64,000 bases of DNA from Gadus chalcogrammus. Taxonomy: Eukaryota; Chordata; Actinopteri; Gadiformes; Gadidae. The notes beneath the pieces are model-generated. The model searched no databases and was not told where the DNA came from. It was given only the letters and a program-made list of their open reading frames with translations. The translations under genes were made by a program, and so were the position numbers. The DNA is taken from positions 11,072,575 to 11,136,574 of the forward strand of contig NC_079431.1 of the NCBI RefSeq assembly GCF_026213295.1. The letters run 5' to 3'. Below, piece by piece: positions 17,641-30,669 of this stretch (positions are counted from its first letter, which is position 1; each line of letters begins with the position of its first letter).

Positions 17641-18347
17641 TCGGACCATGTGTCAGAGTGATTGGTGGGTGAACGCGTGCGCCTGCATTCTGTTTACACG
17701 TGTGCGCATGGCTGTGTGCTCGCCTGACTGGAGGCAATTAACTTACGATTTAGTGCACAATTTGTTGGCGCTCAGCGACGACAGCTTCCCAAAGGACCTG
17801 TTGGGGTGGGACCCGTTTGTTGACATGCCGCTGCGGCTGCTTTACAACACTTTGGTCACTGCTGCTGCTTCTCCATGGCACTGTCTAAAATAAAATCGAC
17901 TGCAGCCCACCACTGCTGTATCATGCCGGGCTTTGCCCATTCGAGCGTGCTTCCATGTGTGTGAGGGCGATAACAAAGCTAATGCAGGCGTGTGGGTGTT
18001 GCGGTGCGTGTCTAGGTGAAGGTGAGTGTGTAGTGCACGATGGGAGTCATCTATGGGAGCCGTGAACGTTCATGTTCTTGAGTGATGGTTCCACGTCCTT
18101 GTGTAGCCTACATCCACCTGCGTTAAAGCGGTCACTCAATGTCATTCAAAAGTAGGCCTACTGGAAGGGCTTTACTCCAGCATAAGAAGAATTAATGCAG
18201 GCCTACTGATGAATTGTCATTTTGAGGCATTTGGTATCGTGGTTTGGGGGCGAGCGACGTATGACTCCAAGAGTGGTAAAGGTTGATTTAACACAAAACT
18301 GGTTTATTCAGAGATCCGATGTAAACTGACAGGTAGGCCTACTCTGG

Positions 18348-18491
18348 AGGTAAATCTATGGTCTGTGTTGTTATGGACAGAATGTTGAAGAAGCCACGCC
18401 TATAGGGTCTGATTTACCCAGGTAGATCTCCAGTCTGTATTGGTATGGGCGGAATGGTGTAGAAGCCAATAGGGTCTGATTAAGACAGAAC
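18348..18491. repeat. Imperfect tandem duplication, 2 x ~72 bp
   Basis: Units at 18,348-18,419 and 18,420-18,491 share AGGTARATCT, GTCTGTRTTG, AATGKTGWAGAAGCCA and a TAGGGTCTGATT end. There is no coding potential. Confidence 0.7.
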
Positions 18492-21400
18492 CATATAACG
18501 TTATATGTTGTTGTCTTGACATTATAGAAGCAGAATCTAGTCAGAACTCGTGTTAGCAATATAAATGTTTGGCCCAATTAGGTAATAATGTTAGCTTTGA
18601 GAACCAATCAGAGCATCTTTGAACCATGATTGGTTCCGGGTATTTATCTAGCCTGTCAATCACAGATGTAAAATGCAACGTTTCTCAATGGGGGAGAAAC
18701 GTAGCACGTTTTCTTTTGGTTGTTTGGTTTAAAAATCTGGCTCTTTTCCACCATTTTCCTGTCACTCTCTCTTTACAACTCTCGAATCGTTCCGATAGAC
18801 AAGTTAATGACGGAGTAGAAGAGGTTTGCCCAAGGACTTCAAGTTGAAGTGGACAGCGGATTAAGTAGTGTGCCTCACACCAAGGCCAGGAGGGTTGGCA
18901 TGACATGATAAGAAATAAGACACAATGCGCTCAACTCCTGACTACAGAAGAATGGGTGTTGGATCCTTACTTTAGTAAAAATACAAAAGGACAAGGACAG
19001 AACTCTGATTTGCCTTTTTAATATTGCTTTTTCCACATGATAAGACACATGTCCCATCATACTGCGGGGTGTTTTGTGACTTTCAGGGAACACACTGGCA
19101 TGATTCAAAGCAATCTATTTAGAGCTTTTGGGCACTACTATGCCTCTTTGATTGCAGGCACACATTCAAGCATTCGTGGCAGCAATTATTATCACCACAT
19201 AGGGTTATTTTTAATAGAAGACCTGATATATTTTAATGGCTGACCTCTGATATCGGCCAATAGCAAATTAGCTTTTACCCCTCTCAAGAGACGCATTGTA
19301 ACCGGTCTTGTAGCTAGTCTGTCTAGTCAGTTCACGCACAGTGATGATAGCACACTTTAGGCATTTTTCTTTTCCCATTGTCTGCTCAACATGGCCTGTG
19401 AAAATTGCTGTATAAAAGGTCTGACAATTTTCAGCTCGTCTCGATCACAAGCCATGCAGAACAGATTTTTTTTTTATACATATTTATAGTCATACTAAAG
19501 GTGAGGTCAACAGCCCAACAGAAATTATGCAAATATAGGATAGTTATTCATATGTTCTTTATGGAGTATATTAAAGAGTGTGTGTCTCATAATATCCATG
19601 ACAACCAAATAACAATAACAGAAGAGGAGGCACCCGAGGAGGAGACGGAAGGAACAGTTTTCGGTTATTCAAATTATTAATTTCAGGGGTTGTGTCGGGC
19701 GGGTTGCAGCATTCTAAAGCCTTCTGGGGATTGATGTTTCATCCATCCATACTTAATAAAGGGCTAGATTACTCCCAAAACGAGAGTGTCTCCAAAGAGG
19801 AAACAATTGGTCAGGCGGTGTTAGACGCTGGCTTGGTTAACTATGCTCTGCCTCAAGCGAAGAACAATCTTTCTTCAGAGAGATTTGGGAGGTAGGACAG
19901 CAGCTGAGTTCATCTTTGGCATTTGTTTTAGTTTGGCTAAGGTCGACCGTGTGGCACACATGGAGCTCTATCGACTATATTTGGATCCCCAGTTACACTG
20001 TTGTTTGCTCAGCCAAAGGGTGCATTTTACCCATGTGAATGTCGAATGAATGTGCGATAGTCCCAATTTCTGAGCCGTAACCAATATATAACTAGATTGT
20101 GATTTGTTTGATTAATTTAATATGTTGGACACAAAGCCGTTATTGATAAAAAACATCAAAAAGACTTTGTGTACTAGTGTGGCATTAGTGTTGAATCAAT
20201 GTGTTAGTCAGACTATGTAATAAAAAAAAAATATATATAAAAACAACTATGTGTTTCATATATTTCTTTATTGTTGAAAAAGGTCTGGCAGCTTTGAATG
20301 GAGATTTCATTAACTTTCACTACAAATGGCAGAAAGAAAGAAGGACGGAGTTGCCATCAGAGGTTTTTAATTTCCTGTGCTTACCTCCACCTCAACAAAG
20401 AAACCCATGTCTATTACCAGAGTGTTCCTATCAATGTCATGGGCTTGAAACCTTTCATATGTGAAGAGGACAAGGTCGGTGCTGTCAACATATATTGTTT
20501 ATATGTTCAAGTGAATCACATTTTCAAGCATGTTCAAAATAGATTTCTTTCTCACTTTGTTACTCATCCTACGGTATTTACTACGCCCTCTGATAAATCA
20601 TGCTACATTGTATCAGGATTCGAGAATAATTTTCTACTCGACTGGTCTTTCACTCTTCTGTGTGTGGGAGGGTTGAAGATGCACTAGTGATGGCATGTGT
20701 GCATTTTCTGCAGCTATTTCTCTAGGTTTATGTGTTGCACCCAAACAGAATATGAATAGTGCTAATACTTTACCTGCTCATCCACCCTACCTCCCCCTAA
20801 ATAAATACCCCATCTTGGATCCTTCTCGGCCTTTCTTCCGTCTCTTTCTGTATTTAGCTCCAGGAGAGAGACTGATGCAGCGAAATATTGGCCATAAAAT
20901 CTAAATTCAACAATCATCATACTGAAGGGCGCTGTAGGTGAAATTTGAGAAGAGAGCAAGATTTTGAAAGTAAACAAGTTTACTTCGATTCCCCAAACCA
21001 ATCAAGGAAGTGATGCCCTAATTGGTCAGAAATGAGCAGGGAGTGAAATTGTCTCATGCAGAGGAGACATAAACTACAAAACGAATAGTACGAAACACAA
21101 AACTAATAGTAAATAGTAAATAATAGAATGAAATAGTCAATATAGACAAACAAAATACTTTAATTTCATGCTTCAAACAACTAATTTAGTTCATGTCTTT
21201 CGTCATGAAAATATATACGATTACATATATTGAATACCATAGTAAAATATACATGTTACTTTTGTATCATATCCCCATGATGAAGAGTCTGCCTATCTTA
21301 GAGGGAGTCTGGAATATTTATGATATCACTTTTATTTATTAATGTTGAATACATTGGATCCAACCCTTGTTAGGTCTACATCCGTTTCCTCCCTCAAAGT

Positions 21401-22860
21401 AATCCAAGCTGTATCGCTGTAAACGCACTATAAAGACTCTTGTTGAGCTTCTGCCTTCAAAGTCCAAAGCTTTTCTTTTATTGCTGCCTGAGACTGAGCC
21501 CTCTGTTGTCCAGGGCCGACATTTGTCTGTCCCATGGAACATGAAACAATCGTTGGTAGGGTTATCTCTGAGCTTGAAAGGTAGTTCACAATAAAATATG
21601 TGAAACAAGGTTTTTTTTAAAGCCCAACTATCTAGTGAAATGGAAACGTGGAAATTAACTCCAACACAAGTTGCAGCATCTTCGGATGCTTTCTGTTGTT
21701 GCTGCTTTCATGTTGTGGTTTCCTTGGTTTGTGCTTCAGCACATACTAGTGCACAAGAAGAAATAAAAACAAAAGTTGTTGTTATGAATATTTTGTCCTT
21801 GCTGATTGCACAATCAGAATATAATTATAGCACAAGCTGTTTTGGTTCTGTCTTCTACAGAAAGTAGGTAGAAGGGGATAGTTTGACATGGCTATACCGC
21901 TATTTCATGAATACTGACCAATTCATTATATTGGAGAACAATATGCCTGTTCATGATGAATGCAACGATTGACTTTTTTTATGATAGAGAAAAAAAATAT
22001 ATAGCTTTTAATTTGACTTAAAGTTACAGTTAAAGGCATTATCGGAAGAAGTGAACTTGATAGGAAGAGATGTTTTGGATTTGTGAGATGATACTTATGA
22101 CTTTAATAATTAGGGAAGATGATAAATTAAAGGTATAGATCATACAGAAGCACTTCAGCCACATTCAAGTGTTGATTTATCTTGATAAATTGTTGATCTT
22201 AAACCCCAGCATTACCATTGTATGTCACATTGATACATTTCTAGGGATATGTGGTAATTACTTTATGGCGATGGTGAGCCAAGGCAAAGGCAAATATAAT
22301 GTGATGTGCATGCACAGTATGTCTAGCTAATGTATATCACTACGCAGTTTTTCCATGCAAAAAGATAAGCATGTGTCATTTACTGGCTTACTCCCATGGT
22401 CTGAGGAAGTATGCAAGAATATTGCAACAGCATTGTGTTTCAATATAACTGTTGGCCTAGTATGTGTTAATAGTTTTTGTCTTCCCTTGGTTTGTTCCGC
22501 ATAAAAATGATGCAGAAATGTCTCTCAATCTATTTTAATGTGACTGCCAGTCTATTCAATCGTTGTGTCATGCCTATGACACAACATCATGACTGTAACT
22601 CCCCCGTTATCGTACGTACAAAGAGTTCTGGTGAAAAACGTCCGGCATACACTACAAAACACTTATCTACAAATGGAAAATCTTTTTTTCTTTTGTTCCC
22701 TTTCAACTTCCATCCTTGTGTGATGGTCAATAGTGAAGTCAATAGTATTTTCGTAGCATTTAATTTCAACTCAAAACTCACCTGTCTGGCATGCACCTTT
22801 AGCTGGACACTATGCACTTCACTTGTTTTTATGACAATGTCTTGTTGTTTTTTCTAAGAT
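18492..22860. other. Intergenic DNA without recognised gene
   Basis: Short open frames only. No motif or repeat end could be supported. Confidence 0.55.
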
Positions 22861-22874
22861 TTTATACTCATACT

Positions 22875-23110
22875 TTGTTAGATGACCTTGGGGGACTTGA
22901 AAGGCGCCTCTAAATTAAATGTATTATTATTATTATTGCCTGTAATCACAGTGTCAGTGTCTCAAAGTGCTTTACAGGCCATAACGCTATCTTCCCAAAG
23001 AGCAAGCTAATCTCCCTGACTTATCAAGGAAAAAACCTAGAGAGGGAACGCAGAGAAGCGGGATCCTTCCTTCAGGGGATGGTTAGGATTGCAATGGGTG
23101 CCATAATTGA
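22875..23110. repeat. LINE/SINE 3'-tail fragment (fish type)
   Basis: Contains a GAAAGGCGCCTCTAAATTAA segment followed by (TTA)n, which is typical of L2/RTE-like tails in fish. Next comes TCAAAGTGCTTTACAGGCC and then an AAACCTAGAGAGGGAAC..GGGATCCTTCC block that resembles fish LINE 3' untranslated sequence. The family assignment is from memory of the pattern only. Confidence 0.5.
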
Positions 23111-25506
23111 CAGAAATAATAATATAGTAGCATTTCAGGCAAACATTTTAAGCACAATTTCTTTTTTGAAAATATGGTTTGAAAGATAATGATGCAGCAT
23201 GAATGTTGGTAATTCTACAGCAAAGTTGGTAAGATATTTAACATAAGTGTTATGTGCCATGTAGTTAAATGGTGATAGAACTCATTGAATAATGAATTAA
23301 TTGATAAGTTGTTCCAACAACACATTGGTAAAGTATTTTACGCAGGCTAATATGGATCTAGACAGCCCACAGTGTTCTAAATCAGCTGTTTGTAATGCCA
23401 CGTTAAGCAACAAACAAATATGAACAGCCTAGGAATACAATCAATGTTATGTGTCTCCCACTGATCCATTCAATCAGAAGTTTGTTTATGTTTTTCATAA
23501 TTATTCTGCATTTGCACAGGGGTAGTCCAACAGAGTAGTGCTTTTTGAGTATTAAAGCCAGGTTCACCCTCAGTTCTGTGTTGACTTGATCTGTGTTATA
23601 CTGCCATTTCAAGAGTGGCAGCTCTTATCAGATTGGCCTCCTGGGGAGACTCTATGGGACTCAAGCTCGAGGCTTGGAACATTGACTGGCTTTGAATAGA
23701 TTAGGCAGCATTAAAACATATTTTGCAATGAGGACGCATTCATGCACCCGACAGTGTCAGTAACAAAAGAGGATCTAACCCTTTGGTTTCAAATGCATTT
23801 GCCTTAATTAAAGTCTAGGCTGATACAATTTGTTTAATACGTTTAGCAATACCTGTATTTATCTGTGCACACTAAACAGACAAGTCCAATTCAAACCTGA
23901 ATTGTGCATTAGTCCATCATATGTTCAGTCACAGTGCATGTTCAATAACGTGTTCAAACTAAGAGTCTAAAGAAGCTCCAATCTTACTTGTTGAATAGGC
24001 CTACTTAAGAGCTCATAGGGAATAGAGTTTTTGTTCAGTGTCTATCCATGTTTTTTTGATTGAATACCCTGGGATTATGTTTATATACACTACTTTTGTT
24101 TTGTTTCAGCTAAGATATTCATGTGAGTTCCCGTTTTGTATCCCTCTTAAATTAAATGGTGCATATCACCATGTCAGCCCTGGTGACAGTTAACAGAGTA
24201 TATTACTTTCTTGGAAACATATTGCATTGTTAAGACAAATCTATGAAAGAAAAAACATATGTGATAATTGACGGATTGTTTTGTATAAGTGGGTGTCTTT
24301 GTCCACAGAAAGCCACATTGTTGCAAATCCCCAGGGTGACCTTCAGCCAATGTTTATGAGGCAAGTGAATAAACACAGGCCTAATTAAAATAGTGGGTGG
24401 GTATGTGGTAGGTTAAATTGAACTCAAAATTGAAGATAAAATGAATAGCGGAGGAACTGTGTTTCGTTTTATATGAAAACATTTTGACACTATTAATTAG
24501 TATTTAAAACGTGCCTTTGCACAGCATCTGAGATCTGCTGTTTGTTTTTAGTACTCACACTTTGTAATACAAATTAGGTTTTAGATCCTCATCTTTGTCT
24601 CAACTTTAACACTACGCTTTTGATTAGACGTTGGCAACTTCTGTTGAACATTTTGAGGCATGTGACACAACGACAATGGTAAAAAAAAAAATGAAAACAC
24701 ATCCATGCTTGTTGTTCTATCCAATGGCCATTTCACATTACTACCCACCTAACATCTGCCACCCCCATCCTACCCCTTACTTAACCTGACCAGCATGGCG
24801 AGCTCACTCAAAACATGGCAGCAACAGAATTTGCTTCTCTCTTCCATCACTGCATTAGATAACTTTTAGTGTTTCTATAGCAACTGTTCCCACTCATGTC
24901 TTAAGACTGCTGAGCAATAATAGAAGGTAAGGAATGTGGAGATCAACAACGACGGTCACGCCTAGGACTGAGATGTACCCAAAAGAGTGGGCAGGAATGC
25001 CCACTCATAATTGACTGCAGCCCTCAGGCCAACTCCCGTGGGACCTTATAGTTTTCAGAATAGAAAACAAATCGCTACCTTTAGTTACCCTGAAAAAAAC
25101 CAAACAACGATAAACAAAAGAGGCATTTGAAATCTATTTGATTGAGATGTTAATGAACAAAAAAAAATTCAATTAAGCGTCTCTTAAAATCGAAATCTCA
25201 TCACTATACTTAACGATACGCATTCTAAGCAATCTAATGAATTCTTGTCTCTATATGCAATGGGGCCAATACATGAACACACATTTGTTGGATAGGATTC
25301 AAGTTGTGTCCTCGTCGTGGCCCATGTCTCCATCTTTGTTGCATTTCTAAAAGATCCCAAAAAATAAATAGCATCATCTGACCTCTTGCATAGGTCTGCA
25401 AGCAGAAAAAAACGAACTTCCCTCCCTTTGTGTCTTGGAGCATCCTTCAGATGTTATCCCTCAACCTCTGCCTCTCTTTCTCCGACACTCTCTCTCTGTT
25501 TTGCAG
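23111..25506. other. Intergenic DNA upstream of htr1f
   Basis: AT-rich sequence with no supported exon. A distal htr1f promoter or 5' exon could lie here, but I cannot identify one. Confidence 0.5.
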
Positions 25507-25643
25507 CTCTTGGGCCTGGAAGAGTGACAGCGGGTTCATGTGATGGCAGAGCTTGTAGAGAGAGCATACTGGAGCCAGGGGAGCTGAGAGCCTGTGATGT
25601 GCTGAATCCACCACAGGCAGGGGAAACTGCAAAGCCTTAAGAG
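25507..25643 (+). other. htr1f: Probable non-coding 5' UTR exon of htr1f
   Basis: A strong acceptor (a long CTCTCTCTCTG tract ending TTTTGCAG) precedes 25,507, and a GAG/GTACTG donor follows 25,643. A second acceptor, with a CCTTTACCCCTTCCCCCAG polypyrimidine tract ending GCAG at 25,917, lies immediately before the receptor start codon. A 137-nt UTR exon and a 274-bp intron therefore fit. This matches the general pattern of human HTR1F, whose coding region is one exon preceded by UTR exons. No transcript evidence is available. Confidence 0.4.
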
Positions 25644-25918
25644 GTACTGCCCAGGAATGCCAAGTTATCTTCCATACAAAATCCATTAAAGTACATATAT
25701 TTCTCTAGGTAAAAAACAACAACCTGTTTGGATAAGCCATTCTGTGTTTTAAACCTTGAATACAGGCCTTTTCTACCACATTTTACCTCAGAACCAGTCT
25801 CTTTTCACGTCTTGTGGCACGGAATGTGGAAAGCTCGTTTTGATGAATGCAAAAAGAAAATACACGAGTCTATTTACCATCTAATCCATGCTGTCCCTTT
25901 ACCCCTTCCCCCAGCAGG

Positions 25919-27121
25919 ATGGACCTCCCCAACTGCACATTAGGGGCGCTGGCCTCAAACAGCTGTGTCAGCTATGACTCCCTGGACACTGCTGGAACAC
26001 CTCCTAAAAAGATCATGCTTACCTTGACGCTGTCTGTGCTTGCCGTTGTAACCACGGTCATCAACTGCCTGGTCATCACCACCGTCATAGTGACCCGCAA
26101 GCTGCACCACCCGGCCAACTACCTCATCTGCTCCCTGGCCTCCACGGATCTCCTGGTGGCCGTGCTGGTCATGCCCTTCAGCATCATCTACATCCAAAAG
26201 GAGATCTGGGTCATGGGCCAGATTGTGTGCACCATCTACCTGAGTGTGGACATCACCTGCTGCACCTGCTCCATCCTCCATTTGGCCGCCATCGCCATCG
26301 ACCGATACAGGGCCATCACGGACGCCGTGGAGTATGCTCGCAAGCGAACCGGAGCCAGGGCGGCGGTGATGGTGGCCGTGGTGTGGGGGCTGTCCATCCT
26401 GATCTCCCTGCCCCCCTTGCTTTGGCGGCACTACAGTGGCGACGCAGAGCAGGATGACCAGTGCATCATCACCTACGACCACATTGCCTTCACCCTGTAC
26501 TCCACCTTGGGGGCGTTCTACATACCCCTGCTGCTCATACTCATCCTGTACTACAAGATCTACCGCGCCGCCCAGACGCTGTACATGCGCCGGGAGGCCA
26601 GCCGCGCCAGTCGGTACTCCTGCATGACCAACGGGAGCACCATGCCCTCCTCGTATCCCGCCGGCGACGGCAGCCCGTTGCCCCAGAGCCCCGTGGTGCC
26701 ACAGGACAAGTCTTTCTCCGACCCGTCGACCGAGGACCGCGAGCGTGACCGCACGCGCGTCGCCGCCAGGGCCTGCCGGAGGAAGTCGCGTCGGAGCGAG
26801 TCGTGCCGCAGCGAATCGTACCGCAGCGAGTCTCGACGGGGAACGTTCGGTCAGGGTCCTCGGATCTCAGGCACGCGAGAGCGCAAGGCGGCGTCCACGC
26901 TCGGCATGATTTTGGGTGCGTTTGTCATCTGCTGGCTTCCCTTCTTTGTCAAAGAGGTGATTGTCAACACCTGCGCATCTTGCAGTATCTCAATGGAACT
27001 GGCTGACTTTCTGACGTGGTTGGGCTACCTGAATTCTCTTATCAACCCGCTTATCTACACTATCTTTAATGAGGACTTTAAAAAAGCTTTTCAAAGACTG
27101 GTTAGATGCAATCATTACTGA
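25919..27121 (+). CDS. htr1f: 5-hydroxytryptamine receptor 1F (Gi-coupled serotonin receptor)
   Basis: A single-exon class A GPCR of 400 aa. I chose ATG 25,919 over the upstream in-frame ATG at 25,847. Its start MDLPNC resembles the human MDFLN start, and a splice acceptor sits directly before it. Visible features are an N-glycosylation site at N5, TM1 from about residue 33, and the amine-binding Asp in TM3 (LSVDITCC, D111). The DRY motif is at 128-130, C104 and C182 form the probable extracellular disulphide, TM6 contains FVICWLPFF (335-343), and TM7 contains NSLINPLIY (372-380). VTRKLHHPANYLICSL and the C-terminal FNEDFKKAFQ separate 1F from 1E. As a family member it should lower cAMP at the plasma membrane of neurons. 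Loop 3 is longer than in human (366 aa total there, by memory) and carries an Arg-Ser-Glu repeat at 291-306. Confidence 0.96.
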   Translation: MDLPNCTLGALASNSCVSYDSLDTAGTPPKKIMLTLTLSVLAVVTTVINCLVITTVIVTRKLHHPANYLICSLASTDLLVAVLVMPFSIIYIQKEIWVMGQIVCTIYLSVDITCCTCSILHLAAIAIDRYRAITDAVEYARKRTGARAAVMVAVVWGLSILISLPPLLWRHYSGDAEQDDQCIITYDHIAFTLYSTLGAFYIPLLLILILYYKIYRAAQTLYMRREASRASRYSCMTNGSTMPSSYPAGDGSPLPQSPVVPQDKSFSDPSTEDRERDRTRVAARACRRKSRRSESCRSESYRSESRRGTFGQGPRISGTRERKAASTLGMILGAFVICWLPFFVKEVIVNTCASCSISMELADFLTWLGYLNSLINPLIYTIFNEDFKKAFQRLVRCNHY

Positions 27122-28639
27122 TGGACTCTTCAGCGCAAACATACATAGGTGCACACTTAGCTCGTAGAGAGCATTCTGGTGAAAATAATGATGGATGAGA
27201 TACTATCAAGATGTGTCACTTTTCAAAGATTAAATGATCGGTGCCCGGTTCTTCCTGACACACATTTGGTCGGTCATTGCAAATAGCGGGAGCTTGGTGG
27301 TTGAGCTCTGCAGAGACATAATTACAGATAGAAATCCAGACTTCGTATTAATAGACACTTAAAGATCTCCTCAACGTTAATTGAAGTCTGTTCTGACATC
27401 GATCCTAGGAGAATTTAAGTTGATTCAAGTGGGATGAGACATTGTCAGGCCAGATAATTGGCAAAAATGACCATTAGCAACCAATTTTAGGGGATCGAGG
27501 CAAAATTAACGAACCTCATCTCAAGGTTTTCAAATTGCCAATCTTTACGCCTGTTCAAACTTTCTCATGTTCATAATGGTTAGGGGAGGTTATAGTACAT
27601 AACTAATATATTTTTTAACATTTATTCAGCTTTGTTAGTGAGTGAGCAACTTTGAAATACATTATGATTGAAATACATATGATCTTGTTGGGACATTCTG
27701 CAATACTTAAATCCTACACGTATGCAGTCATTTAAATTCCTCTTAAAAGTAGTCTTTCATTGAACAGTGTTTATCATGGAAAAAGTATACAATTCTTTTT
27801 TTTAGAGTGAGTGAAAAAGTTTTTGTACAGGTCTGAAGATGACATAATATATGGATATGGATGAAATACTTTTGTTTTTGATGCAGCGAGTTCAGAGAGT
27901 GATAACAGCAATTGTGTAGATTGCATTACCTGCATACTTTCTATACTGCTATATCCCCTAAAGGCACTTTGGTTTTCACCGGCCCCTGAGATTAATGAAT
28001 GTGAACCAAACACTGGTGGACATATTCATTACACAACTCCCACTCAAGGTTCTTGAAATAGAACTATTTATCCCATACAGTGTCTATTGCTCATGTGCAA
28101 TAGACACATGAGCGAGTAAGCTGGAGCCATACAGGGTGAATTCCAGACCGCAATATATCACTCTGCATCTTATGTCCTGAGTTGAAAGAAAGTATTTAAA
28201 TTAATTTATTTATTTATTAAAGATATATTGGACCATGTTAGGCATATTGAAATACAAAGTATTTTAGAACATACCAGGCCAAAAAGCAACACCCAATGAG
28301 TACTTTAAGGAGGTATACTATTGAAATGAATGGTTGTGACTTAACCAAATCATAACATGCAATCATAAGATGATGTATACACTATGTATACATACATTAC
28401 GTTGAATAATGTTCATTTAAAACATTGCATTGTGGCGCCACACACTGGCTACAAAATATATTGTTTTCAAATTATGGTAAATGGAAAATCATGAATATAA
28501 GTACTTTCCTATGTGTGTGATTAAGCGAGTGCCTCCTTAACTGTAGTTTGAAGATTATTTGTATTAAAGTGCCATGGTATGTACATGTCCAATCAAGCTT
28601 CATTCTGATTTTTTCTCTCTTCATTGCTCAGAAATTTCT

Positions 28640-28640
<1 letters not shown>
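27122..28640. other. htr1f 3' flank and intergenic DNA
   Basis: Presumably holds the htr1f 3' UTR. No polyadenylation site could be chosen with confidence. No other gene seen. Confidence 0.4.

Positions 28641-28714
<74 letters not shown>
28640..28714. repeat. (CA)n microsatellite
   Basis: About 74 bp of uninterrupted CA. Confidence 0.96.
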
Positions 28715-28716
<2 letters not shown>

Positions 28717-29243
28717 GGACCAAGTTGGTTACAGTAAGTGATGGCCACAATGTCAATTTAGTTTGCATGTTTGAAGACTGAAAGGGAGAGTATATTGCAT
28801 TGAACAAATTACGTAATGACATAAAGACAATGTATTGCAGATTCCTGGGCCAAAAGTAGTTCCACAGATGGGCCACGGCAAGAAACGGTTTGGTAACCCC
28901 TTGTCTCTACAAAACTACTGTAGACAGTTGATGGTCTCCTCGGGCCTTCAGAATACATTTCTTAAAGGTGGGGTGGGATTGTAAAATTGAGTGGTGGCTA
29001 GTTGATCAGACTCAGCAGAAGTGTTTTAATAAGTGTATTATCCCATGCAACCAAGAATTTTGTTTCGTTAACTTTGAATGGTCCATTAGCCCTGCAGCGG
29101 GTCCCCTATCCCGGAGCGCGCCATGTGAAACGGCAATGTTTCTTTAGGCCGTGACGTACAAGTTGTTCTGTGCTGTGATTGGCTGAAGAGGAATAGTTAA
29201 ATCGCCGCGTTCTAAAACTGGACCTTGCGATTTGACATGTTCA

Positions 29244-29364
29244 ATCTCTGGCGACTCCTTGCAACGCCTTGCGACGCCTTGCAACGGCTTGCAACGACCC
29301 GTTCACACCGCCCCTGCGACGTTCTAAAACCGTCTCGTTGCAAGCCGTTGCAAGCCGTTGCAAG
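29244..29364. repeat. Cluster of CTTGCAACG/CGTTGCAAG inverted units
   Basis: The left half repeats GCCTTGCAACG or GGCTTGCAACG in direct orientation. The right half has CGTTGCAAGCCGTTGCAAG, its reverse complement. The arms could fold around a GC-rich centre (CACACCGCCCCTGCGACG). This may be the end of a DNA transposon, but I could not find the partner end. The surrounding 28,960-29,940 is GC-richer than its flanks. Confidence 0.5.
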
Positions 29365-30669
29365 GTGAATCTTTGGTCTGAACTGGGCTTGACCACCGTA
29401 CCTTATCCTACGTCGTTTGGAGTGGCGGAGGGATTGTGCGGTATTCAGTAGATTGCAACTACACCCCCATGCTACACCCTGACTGCTAGATGCCACTAAA
29501 CCCGACTCACTGCAGCAAGGGAACAAGCGGTAAAGGAGGCTGCGTTTCATCAGTTGTTTGACATGCCCTTCGTTTACTTAACCTCTGGTGAATCCCCTTG
29601 GCATCATAACTGTTCAGTATTATTCATTTGCCTGAAGAATTCAGTGTTCGCCTCAGGTGTAACGAACATGTGGATATGCATCTGGTGCACGAAAATAATT
29701 GGCGGCAGTACGTAAATATCTGGTTGCTTACCACCGAAGAAGAAGGTATATACAGTGGGCAAGGTAACCTTATTTTAATCAATATTCGAAGTCAAAATCA
29801 TGTTGTCGAAAAAGTGTAAGTATGCGCTATATGTACATATATTTAAGCAGTATAGCGCTAAGTCTACACCTGGCGGTTGATCCATGATAGTGGGCTGAAA
29901 GTGTGAGGCAGGTGGATTCTATTTCAATCTCCCGCCCATATTCTATGCTCTCCAAGTGGCCTCCACGTGACGGATGCTGTGTGGGTTCAGGGGAGGTGAA
30001 TGAGGGGAAGTGGAACTACTAATGAACCGCAGCAAATATGGTATGGTATGGTATGGTGGCTTACTGCCGCAAAGTTACAATTACATTTAGGGCACAAGTT
30101 TTCGAATTGATGTCTTAGAAAAAATCGCCAAGTGTTTCAGTTGTATCTCTAGTCAAACCTAAAGCTAGGTCTGCGATGTAAAACAACTCTACATTCTAAA
30201 TTAGATTATATAATTATTTTAAATCATATAATATCACCTGGTTAGAGATGTCTGAAGGAAATTGGATTATATGTTGCAGGGTTCAATGCAACCCTGCAAC
30301 GTAGGGACTATTGCTTTCTTGCAGTAGTATGTCTTTCTGCTTGATGCATCATCACCCCCATTCAAACGAATTGGTTCAATCGACGTAATGTGGCAGATAT
30401 TAGGCACATTCCATTTCCGTGTAGCCTACCACAAACATGAAGCAAATATACATGCATTCCCAAGGCCTACATAGTATAATATACGACACAATTCTGACAG
30501 ATCAAATGACAGAATAATCTCTAAAAGAAAAATAAGGCAATTTGACTTTATGGCCTTTGTAGGTAATCGTTCCATGCACAGGTTGCCAGGTTGGGACATT
30601 GCACCCAAGGAAAGGATAGCCACTGCCAGACCTGGCAACATTGACTATGCGCTGGTTAGTGTAAGAAGT

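Noticed and set aside
25955..26482. 175-aa minus-strand open frame antisense to htr1f
   Set aside because: It is a GC-driven shadow of the receptor coding region, rich in His/Gly/Asp, with no family resemblance.
28961..29940. Complete DNA transposon around the CTTGCAACG cluster
   Set aside because: A GC-rich block with inverted units is present, but matching termini and a target duplication could not be found, so only the repeat cluster is annotated.
27122..30669. Search for a CGGBP1 orthologue between htr1f and znf654
   Set aside because: No frame resembling CGGBP1 (BED-like finger plus its helical C-terminus) was found, so its absence is stated rather than a feature.
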